Shown here in pieces: positions 58,029-64,000 of a DNA stretch of 64,000 nucleotides; within the stretch, counting starts at the first letter, position 1; each line of letters opens with the position of its first letter. The position numbers and the translations under genes are program-made. A model generated the notes under the pieces. It was not told the DNA's origin and did no database searches. It saw nothing but the letters and a program-made list of their open reading frames with translations. The stretch is taken from NCBI RefSeq assembly GCF_020639365.1, contig NZ_JAINUL010000001.1:4365219-4429218 (forward strand), given 5' to 3'. The DNA is from Streptomyces flavotricini (GTDB taxonomy: Bacteria > Actinomycetota > Actinomycetes > Streptomycetales > Streptomycetaceae).

Positions 58029-58472
58029 ATGCGCCGAGCCGTCCTCGCCACCACCGGGATCAGCACCCTCGTCGTCTCACTGCTCGCCCTCAAGCCCCAC
58101 CAGCCCCAGGGCCTCGTCGGCATGCCACCCCGTTCCCCCACCGCCCCCTCGTCACCACGGACCCCCGGGACCTCCGGCCCCGGTACGTCCACCGGAACGG
58201 GCACATTCACCGGGGATCCCATCGACACCCGCTACGGAACCGTGCAGGTCGCCGCCACCCTCAGCCAGGGGAAGATCACCTCGATCACTGTCCTCCAGGC
58301 CCCCGACCGGGGCGGACGCGACCAGCAGATCTCCTCCTACGCCCTGCCCCGCCTGACCGAGGAGGCGATCGGCGCCCAGAGTGCGCACATCGATGCCGTC
58401 TCCGGAGCCAGTTACACCAGCCAGGGCTACATCGAGTCTCTCCAGAGTGCCCTGGACCAGGCCCATGCCTGA
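58029..58472 (+). CDS. Secreted/anchored FMN-binding domain protein
   Basis: The 147-residue protein has an N-terminal signal or anchor helix (AVLATTGISTLVVSLLAL), a Pro/Ser/Thr linker and an FMN-binding domain. The flavinylation motif SGASYTSQGY contains the threonine or serine to which ApbE attaches FMN. It presumably receives electrons from the ferric-reductase-like protein and passes them on outside the cell. It overlaps the ApbE gene by eight bases. GAGGAGA precedes the ATG. Confidence 0.93.
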   Translation: MRRAVLATTGISTLVVSLLALKPHQPQGLVGMPPRSPTAPSSPRTPGTSGPGTSTGTGTFTGDPIDTRYGTVQVAATLSQGKITSITVLQAPDRGGRDQQISSYALPRLTEEAIGAQSAHIDAVSGASYTSQGYIESLQSALDQAHA

Positions 58473-59232
58473 CACCGCGCGCGGACTGCGCCACGTCGAA
58501 CACGTCATGGGCACGGTTTTCTCCTTCGACATACGGGACGAACCCACCCCCGCCATCCGGTTCGCCCTCACCGAGGCCGTACGCCAACTCCACGAGGTCG
58601 ACGCCGTGTTCTCCACGTACCGGTCCGACAGCCACATCAGCCGCCTCGACCGCGGCGAGATCCACCTCGACGACTGCCCACCCGAAGTCCACGAGGTCCT
58701 GTCCCTCTGCGCCCAGGCCGCCCATGTCACCGACGGCTGGTTCAGCGTCATCCCCGCGGGCGCCCTCGACCCCTCGGGACTCGTCAAGGGCTGGGCCACC
58801 GAAGCCGCATCACGCCTCCTCCACGAAGCAGGCGCGCACCACACCTGCGTCAACGGCGGCGGCGACCTCCAGATCCGCGGCCGGGCAAGCCCCGGCACCC
58901 CCTGGCGCATCGGCATCGCCCACCCGCTGCACCGCGGCAGGCTGGCCACCGTCATCACGGCCGACCACGACCTGGCCGTCGCCACCTCCGGCACCGCCGA
59001 ACGCGGTGCCCACATCCTCGACCCGCACACCGGCACCCCGGTCACCGCGTTCGCCTCTCTCACCCTGATCGGACCCGCGTTGGCCCTGACCGACACGTAC
59101 GCCACCGCCGCGTTCGCCAGGGGCGACGGCGCAAGGGACTGGGTGGAAACACTGGACGGCTACGAAGCCCTCGCGGTCCTGCCCGACGGCCAGGAATGGC
59201 GCACGCCGGGATTCCGCCGATACGGCTCATGA
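58465..59232 (+). CDS. apbE: FAD:protein FMN transferase (ApbE)
   Basis: The 255-residue enzyme transfers FMN from FAD to Thr/Ser of exported flavoproteins. Family motifs are HVMGTVFSFDIRD, FSTYRSDSHISRL, GLVKGWATE, the nucleotide-binding NGGGDLQIRG and the metal-binding LTDTYATAAF. It lacks an obvious lipoprotein signal, so it may act in the cytoplasm or be exported another way. Its presence beside a protein with a flavinylation motif makes the substrate clear. Confidence 0.95.
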   Translation: MPDTARGLRHVEHVMGTVFSFDIRDEPTPAIRFALTEAVRQLHEVDAVFSTYRSDSHISRLDRGEIHLDDCPPEVHEVLSLCAQAAHVTDGWFSVIPAGALDPSGLVKGWATEAASRLLHEAGAHHTCVNGGGDLQIRGRASPGTPWRIGIAHPLHRGRLATVITADHDLAVATSGTAERGAHILDPHTGTPVTAFASLTLIGPALALTDTYATAAFARGDGARDWVETLDGYEALAVLPDGQEWRTPGFRRYGS

Positions 59233-59901
59233 GACCGACTCTGGAGCGTGGCCGCCCAGGGCCAAAAAGTGACAGGCCGTCAGCGGTGACCGCCCTCCGG
59301 GCCTGACGTCCGATCACGTGGCCGGCGTGGGACAGCCAGCCGGCAGCGGCCGGTGATCCGCCGCCCGCCCCGCCCGCCCGGCGCGCGTTCTCGGCGCACC
59401 GGACGCCGCGGGGCCGCCCTCGGGCGGCCGACGCCGCTTTTCGGACAGGTCTCCGGGTGCCAACGGATCCCGTCCGCAAGGGACTTCCGATCGCGGCGGG
59501 ACCCCCGCGTCGCGTCCGCGCGCGTCGACGACTTCGCACCTGCGCCGGCGATCCCGCACGCCAAACGGAGCGGATCGGATCCAGCCCTTCCGCGCACCCC
59601 CACTGCGACACACCACCGTTTCGCGCGGGCGTTCGACACCTCCACCTTGCTGACGCTGCGTCACTCATGCAGCCCCTCTTTTCCGATTTGCGGTCTATTG
59701 CTGGGAAATATGCGTCAATACTGCCGGGTGACAGCGCATCACCACCTCTGACAGGCAGTCGCCCTGCGGTCCCCCGCTCAGGGTGAGACTGCGCGCCGGC
59801 GCAGGTAGGGAGCTTGCGGCCCAGAGCAGTCATCGTCGCGGGCGCTCGGAATCCTCCCTTTCGGGAGGACTGCGGATCGAAGAGATAAGAGAGGTCCTGC
59901 T
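59233..59901. other. 669-bp intergenic region
   Basis: No credible gene is seen. A weak hairpin (59273-59304, CAGGCC and GGCCTG with an inner GCGGT/ACCGC) may end the flavin operon. The last 220 bases form the leader of the surface-protein gene, including an A/T-rich stretch near 59690-59725 and the hairpin at 59852. Confidence 0.6.
59852..59869 (+). promoter_or_regulatory. Leader hairpin upstream of the ice-binding-like gene
   Basis: TCCTCCC-TTTC-GGGAGGA is a perfect 7-bp stem-loop about 33 bp before the ATG and before the ribosome site GAGAGG. It is part of a possibly structured long leader. Confidence 0.5.
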
Positions 59902-61428
59902 ATGGCATCGGATGTCATCCGGTCGGCTCCACCCGACACAAGCCCTCAACGCAGTCTGCTCAAACGGGGAACCCTCACCCTGCTCCCCGCGGCGCTCCTG
60001 GCGTCGGCCGCCCTGGTCCCGACCCTCGCCCACGCCGCAGAAGCCCCCGTGTTGCTGGGGACCACCGCCAGTTACGGGGTCCTGGCCGGTTCGACGGTCA
60101 CGAACACGAACCCCACCGTCATCAACGGCGACCTGGGCCTCTATCCGGGCACATCGGTGACCGGCTTCCCGCCCGGCATCGTCAACGGAGTGACGCGCGT
60201 GGCCCCCAACGCCGCCGCCGCTCAGGCGAAGTCCGACCTCGTCGTCGCCTACGACGACGCGGCAGGCCGCGGGCCCGGGACCATTCTCGCTTCGGACGAG
60301 ATCGGTGGACTGACGCTGACGCCCGGCGTCTACACGGCCCCGGCGTCCCCTCCGTCCCTGCAACTCACCGGGACGGTCACCCTCGACGGCCAGAACGACC
60401 CCAACGCCGTCTTCATCTTCCGGATCCCATCGACCCTGACCACGGCTTCGTCGAGTTCCGTGGCCTTCATCAACGGAGCAAATGCCTGCAACGTGTTCTG
60501 GCAGGTGGGCAGCTCCGCCACCCTCGGCACGACCACCCAGTTCAAGGGCACCATCCTGGCCATGCAGTCCATCACGCTGAACAACAGCGCCGTGATCGAA
60601 GGCCGCGCCCTGGCGCGTGAGGCCGCGGTCACGATGGACAACAACACCATTACGAGGCCGGCCTGCGCCGTTGGTCCGCCCGGACCTCCCGGCCCGAGCG
60701 GTCCTCCCGGTCCGAGCGGTCCTCCCGGCCCGACCGGTTCCCCGGGCCCGACCGGTTCCCCCGGCCCGACCGGCGCTCCGGGTCCGACCGGCAGCCCCGG
60801 CGCACCCGGCGCACCCGGCAGCCCCGGCCCGACCGGCCCCGCAGGACCCGCAGGGCCTGTCGGGCCCACCGGACCCGCTGGACCCGCCGGACCCGCCGGA
60901 CCCGCGGGACCCAAGGGGCCGCGCGGTGACAAGGGCGGGAAGGATCACCACAGCCACGACAAGGACAAGGACAAGGACAAGGGCGAGCACGGCCGCCACG
61001 ACCACGACAAGGACGAGGACGGCGACCACGGCAAGGGCGAGAACGGCCGCCACGACCACGACAAGGACGAGGACGGCGACCACGACAAGGGCGAGAACGG
61101 CCGCCACGACCACGACAAGGACGAGGACGGCGACCACGACAAGGGCGAGAACGGTCAGGACGACCACGACTTCGGCAAGCCGCCGTGGGCCGGCCTCATG
61201 CCGAACGGCCAAGTCAATGACCCCGGCCAAGGGGGTCCTGGCCACGCGGCCAGGAGCGTCAACTTCGCGCACGTGAGCGCCGCCACCGGTCAGCAGCCCG
61301 AGGGGGCCGGCTCAACCGGCGGAACCGGCATCATGGCTGCCTCTGCGGCAGTGCTGGCATTCGTCGGAGGCTCCGTCCTCTTCACCAGGAAGAAGATCCG
61401 GCGAGGTACGGCGACTCGGCAGGACTAG
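59902..61428 (+). CDS. Surface protein: ice-binding-like (DUF3494) domain, collagen-like and Asp/His repeats
   Basis: The 508-residue protein has a signal peptide (LPAALLASAALVPTLAHA) and then an ice-binding-like DUF3494 domain (about residues 48-250, with SYGVLAGSTVTNTNPTVINGD and FKGTILAMQSITLNN). About 90 residues of Gly-Pro-x collagen-like triplets and three to four Asp/His/Lys-rich repeats of about 23 residues (GRHDHDKDEDGDHDKGEN) follow. A C-terminal transmembrane helix with a basic end (FTRKKIRRG) closes the chain. It is probably anchored on the cell surface. DUF3494 domains bind ice in some species but also serve as adhesins. Confidence 0.9.
   Translation: MASDVIRSAPPDTSPQRSLLKRGTLTLLPAALLASAALVPTLAHAAEAPVLLGTTASYGVLAGSTVTNTNPTVINGDLGLYPGTSVTGFPPGIVNGVTRVAPNAAAAQAKSDLVVAYDDAAGRGPGTILASDEIGGLTLTPGVYTAPASPPSLQLTGTVTLDGQNDPNAVFIFRIPSTLTTASSSSVAFINGANACNVFWQVGSSATLGTTTQFKGTILAMQSITLNNSAVIEGRALAREAAVTMDNNTITRPACAVGPPGPPGPSGPPGPSGPPGPTGSPGPTGSPGPTGAPGPTGSPGAPGAPGSPGPTGPAGPAGPVGPTGPAGPAGPAGPAGPKGPRGDKGGKDHHSHDKDKDKDKGEHGRHDHDKDEDGDHGKGENGRHDHDKDEDGDHDKGENGRHDHDKDEDGDHDKGENGQDDHDFGKPPWAGLMPNGQVNDPGQGGPGHAARSVNFAHVSAATGQQPEGAGSTGGTGIMAASAAVLAFVGGSVLFTRKKIRRGTATRQD
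60673..60930 (+). repeat. Collagen-like Gly-x-y triplet region
   Basis: An unbroken run of Gly-Pro-Pro, Gly-Pro-Ser, Gly-Pro-Thr, Gly-Pro-Ala and similar triplets, about 85 residues long, is encoded by GC-rich near-repeats of 9-18 bp. Such sequences can form a triple helix and vary in length by recombination. Confidence 0.9.
60952..61155 (+). repeat. Asp/His/Lys-rich tandem repeats
   Basis: Three copies of an about 69-bp unit, nearly identical at the DNA level, encode 23-residue blocks rich in Asp, His, Glu and Lys, after a short Lys-Asp run. The composition suggests metal or water binding. Confidence 0.9.
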
Positions 61429-61591
61429 CCCATCGCGGACGCGACCGCCCCGCGCCCTGACCCTTCGGTCACGAGCACTCGGCCGGATCGGCCCACGGTC
61501 CTCCCTCCCGTCACCGACTGCTGCGTACGAGTCGGCGGCAGGGACCGAAGCCCGGTCAAGCAGGTAGGAAGTCGCGTCCGCCGTTCGGCGG

Positions 61592-61624
61592 CTGAGCCCC
61601 TGGACACCTCGTCCAGGGGCTCAG
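61592..61624. terminator. Terminator between convergent surface-protein and XRE genes
   Basis: CTGAGCCCCTGGAC and its complement form a perfect 14-bp stem with loop ACCTC. Confidence 0.92.
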
Positions 61625-61664
61625 TGGTATTCGCGAGCGATCAGATCCGAGACCGGCCCTCACC

Positions 61665-62528
61665 TCATCCCCGGTCGGCGTACGCCTCGATGACTTCGTT
61701 GATGAGCTGCCGGGTATTGTCCGGGCTCAGCGCCTGAGCCTGCACATGCGCGTACATGTCGTTGTAAAGCCGCACATCGGATCGTTTCTCCAGATAGAGG
61801 TCGCTGGTGAACCTCTCCAGATACACCACGCTCACATCACCGACTTCGGCGAACTCCAGCAGCGAAAACTGTCCCGAAACACCCGGGTGCGCACCCGCGT
61901 CGTGAGGGAGAACCTGCAGGGTGATGTGCGGCTGGGCGCTGAGGTGGGTCAGATGGTCGAGCTGCTTGCGCATGACCTCGCGGCTGCCCACGACGCGCCG
62001 CAATGCCGATTCGTCCAGTACGACCCATAACCGCAGCTGATTTCCCGTGGCTCGCAGCCGATCCTGGCGCCGTAGCCGCACCTGGAGGCGTGCGGCGGCC
62101 TGTTCGGGCGTGACATGAGGGATCGTTCCTGCGATGACCGCCCGGGCATAGGCCGGGGTCTGCAGCAGGCCGGGGACCACCAGAGGCTCGTAGAGCCGGA
62201 TCGCGGCCGCCTCGGCCTCCAGGCCGATGTAGGCGCCGTACGGGATGTCGCCGTAGGAATTCCACCAGCCCTGCCGACCCGATTCCCCGGCCAGCTGCAT
62301 CAGATGGTCAACCCGCCGCTGATCCTGAACCCCGTACAGCCCGCAGAGATCGCGCACGTCGCGCGGCTTGACGAGCCGGCGGCCGTTCTCCAGCAGACTG
62401 ATCTTGGGCTGGGAGATCAGCAGGCGCTCCGCCACCTGCTGTGTCGTCATGCCGCTGATTTCCCTGAGCCGACGCAGCTCCGATCCCAACCGGCGCCTGC
62501 TGACAGTGGGATTGACATCGACGCCCAC
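61665..62528 (-). CDS. XRE-family regulator with DUF5753 domain
   Basis: The 287-residue protein has an N-terminal helix-turn-helix (residues 8-70: LGSELRRLREISGMTTQQVAE, LLISQPKISLLENG). A C-terminal DUF5753 domain (about 100-280, YEPLVVPGLLQTPAYARAVI and ITLQVLPHDAGAHPG) follows. Streptomyces genomes hold dozens of such proteins, normally followed by a small DUF397 gene; none follows here, so it is an orphan. GTG 62528 is preferred because GGAGG precedes it and homologues begin near this point. Confidence 0.9.
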   Translation of the reverse strand: MGVDVNPTVSRRRLGSELRRLREISGMTTQQVAERLLISQPKISLLENGRRLVKPRDVRDLCGLYGVQDQRRVDHLMQLAGESGRQGWWNSYGDIPYGAYIGLEAEAAAIRLYEPLVVPGLLQTPAYARAVIAGTIPHVTPEQAAARLQVRLRRQDRLRATGNQLRLWVVLDESALRRVVGSREVMRKQLDHLTHLSAQPHITLQVLPHDAGAHPGVSGQFSLLEFAEVGDVSVVYLERFTSDLYLEKRSDVRLYNDMYAHVQAQALSPDNTRQLINEVIEAYADRG

Positions 62529-62964
62529 AGGACGCGTACCTCCGCTCGAAACGTTGCACAGGCGAGCAGATTGCCATGGGCGGGTCGGCTTGATCGGCTT
62601 TTTCGCCGTGTCGTGGACGGTGGTGAGCACCGGCGAAAAGGCGCCTCGGATCGCATCAATTCCCAGCCGGCCGACCATATTTTCCGGTTCGAACAACAAG
62701 AAGCGGAAATACTCATACTGCTTTTCCGTTCACACGAATGAAAGATTGCACGGAAACATCCCGCCCCGGCCGGGGCCAATGCCGATTTCCGCGCAATATG
62801 CCAGGTGGATCCGGAGAGACCGCGCCACGGCCGACGGCACTCAGGCCGCCTCGAACAGGGCACCTCGCGTCGCGGTCGACGTGATGCGGGCCGCCGCCGT
62901 GCGTGTCAGCGTGATCCGAGAGGAATCCGTACCCGCACCCCCCGCACCAAGAGGAGTCGCCGTC
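62529..62964. other. 436-bp intergenic region
   Basis: This divergent promoter region has a markedly A/T-richer centre (62640-62760). It probably holds promoters for the XRE gene and the small charged protein. Frames crossing it lack ribosome sites. No clear palindrome or RNA gene was recognised. Confidence 0.5.
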
Positions 62965-63168
62965 ATGGACGGTACGCAGGACAAGCGCCAGGATCCGAGC
63001 AAGGGTCACGGGGCGCAGGAACACCATCGACGGCCCGGAGACCCCGCGCAGCCCCAGCCGGGCAAGCAGTCCCGCGAGAAGGGCCGGAAGTCCGGCCGGG
63101 AGGAGACCTCGCGCCGGCGCGAGGACGACCTGCTGCGCGAAGAGGACCTGCACGACGAGGGACTCTGA
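62965..63168 (+). CDS. Small highly charged hypothetical protein
   Basis: The 67-residue hydrophilic protein is rich in Lys, Arg, Glu, Asp, His and Gln, with KGHGAQEHHRRPGDP and a helical RREDDLLREEDLHDEG end. It has no signal or membrane segment. GAGGAG sits eight bases before ATG 62965. The composition suggests an intrinsically disordered protein, as in some stress-protective peptides; function is unknown. Confidence 0.65.
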   Translation: MDGTQDKRQDPSKGHGAQEHHRRPGDPAQPQPGKQSREKGRKSGREETSRRREDDLLREEDLHDEGL

Positions 63169-63217
63169 CGAGCCCGTCACATGCCCCGAGCCCGGCAAGT
63201 CCTCAGTGGCCCCGCGA

Positions 63218-63727
63218 TCAGCCTGCCGCGTCGGCGGGGCCGTCCCCGGGTTCGGGTGTGGTGGCGACGAGGAGCTGAGCTGCCTGCGTGATGTTGTCGG
63301 CGCGGACGGCGCGGGCCATCGCTTGGCGGGCGGCGTCCGCGGTGGTGTCCGGGGGGACGACCAGCAGGGCGAAGTGGTCGTTGTGGCCGCGGGTGATGAG
63401 GACGGTGTCGTCTCCGACCGGGTCGGAGACGAGGTGTACGACCTGGCCGTCGACGACCAGTCGGGTCGGGAGGCCGTTCCAGGCGGACGCGTCCAGGCCC
63501 ACCCGGGTGATCGGCCCGAGATGCCCGGTCAACACGCTGATGAGCGCCGGCAGCTCGGTTCCGATGTCGCGGGTGCGCGGCCACCACGCGCCGTCCAGGA
63601 GCCCCTCCCGCGACTGCGTGGTCTCCAGCCGCAGCAGGGCCGTGCCCGGCTGGATCGCCTGGTGGATCGCATCCGGCAGGAGCAGTGGGGGTGTGTGGGG
63701 GGTGTGGGGGGTGTCGGAATCAGCCAT
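63218..63727 (-). CDS. DUF5994 family protein
   Basis: The 169-residue soluble protein matches the actinobacterial DUF5994 family. It has the characteristic GLLDGAWWPRTRDIGTELPA, then ITRVGLDASAWNGLPTRLVV and a C-terminal HFALLVVPPDTTADAARQAM. Function is unknown; many Streptomyces carry several copies. ATG 63727 is chosen at the family start, and a longer in-frame GTG start at 63823 adds a non-conserved region. Its + strand neighbour converges with a 49-bp gap. Confidence 0.82.
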   Translation of the reverse strand: MADSDTPHTPHTPPLLLPDAIHQAIQPGTALLRLETTQSREGLLDGAWWPRTRDIGTELPALISVLTGHLGPITRVGLDASAWNGLPTRLVVDGQVVHLVSDPVGDDTVLITRGHNDHFALLVVPPDTTADAARQAMARAVRADNITQAAQLLVATTPEPGDGPADAAG

Positions 63728-64000
63728 GCGGGTCCGCCCGTCTACGGGTGCGGCCGTACCGCGTCGCAGGTGGGCACCGGTGCCGGTGCCGGTCGGGCGT
63801 GCGCGGGCCTGTCGTCCTTTCACGGTACTCCCGCCGCCCGCTCCACCGCCCGTCGGAGAAATACCTGGTCAGATCGGCCATGCCCGGCCGAACGGGCGTA
63901 CAGTCGAAGCACCGGGAGTACTTCGCGCACCGGCTTTCATGCGGGTGTCATTTCCGGCGATCGCCTAAGAACCGGGCTGCCGACGGGCAGTCCGGGGGCA
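63728..64000. other. Right-end intergenic sequence
   Basis: About 270 bp upstream of the DUF5994 gene hold no convincing gene. The stretch is likely promoter and intergenic sequence that continues past the window. Confidence 0.5.

Noticed and set aside
59060..59833. Minus-strand frames in the 59.2-59.9 kb gap
   Set aside because: The Arg/Gly/Ala-rich nonsense has no ribosome site and overlaps the apbE end. The gap is left without a gene.
60945..61142. Minus-strand Ser/Trp-rich repeat frame opposite the Asp/His repeats
   Set aside because: It is a mirror product of the tandem repeat. The + frame continues a signal peptide and domain.

Overview
The window is a chromosomal segment of a Streptomyces-type actinomycete. 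The evidence is very high GC with strong third-position GC bias, GTG/TTG starts, many leaderless -10/start arrangements, actinomycete-only families (DUF3151, DUF5994, DUF2617, DUF1023, XRE/DUF5753) and core genes in the order purA, kynurenine genes, fbaA, pyrE, clpB, dnaK-grpE-dnaJ-hspR. An exact 14-bp parS core near 25.95 kb suggests the central, origin-linked part of a linear chromosome. The species cannot be named from this.

Left part, 0-17 kb, is mostly signalling, transport and small regulatory units. It holds a partial GT2 glycosyltransferase with a GntR regulator, a class III aminotransferase, a DJ-1/PfpI-MarR pair and a leaderless HIT-family gene. Next is a six-gene run: a secreted DUF1023 hydrolase, a membrane acyltransferase and two paralogous NarL-type kinase/response-regulator pairs. 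A cytochrome P450 follows, then an ABC exporter divergent from a GbsR/MarR regulator, a decayed alpha/beta hydrolase and a diacylglycerol-kinase homologue that lacks its catalytic motifs.

Middle part, 17-51 kb, is conserved core. It contains purA, a secreted PKD/repeat protein with a broken partial copy beside purA, and the tryptophan-to-anthranilate genes (tryptophan dioxygenase, kynureninase, putative formamidase). Then come DUF3151, fbaA, parS, pyrE, aldose epimerase, an SRPBCC protein, a membrane spermidine-synthase-like protein, a Gly/Ser/Cys-rich membrane peptide, a class I aminotransferase, a PIG-V-like mannosyltransferase and YbjN. The HspR heat-shock regulon (clpB and dnaK-grpE-dnaJ-hspR) has HAIR operators at both promoters. 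Between its two parts sits a three-gene unit: a secreted DSGWR-repeat peptide, a Rieske-like protein without cluster ligands, and a divergent LuxR-type regulator. After dnaK come a short sugar transferase, an EtfD-like membrane Fe-S oxidoreductase, surface and Yip1-like membrane proteins, a phosphoribosyltransferase and dcd.

Right part, 51-64 kb, is accessory. A tRNA-Gly(CCC) gene carries a small decayed integrative element of about 2.4 kb, bounded by 31-bp direct repeats, with a frameshifted integrase, a truncated HAD hydrolase and one intact secreted protein. It is followed by an OmpR-type two-component system divergent from a flavin electron-transfer operon (ferric-reductase-like, FMN-binding, ApbE). 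The window then has a surface protein joining an ice-binding-like domain to collagen-like and Asp/His-rich repeats, an XRE/DUF5753 regulator, a small charged protein and a DUF5994 protein.
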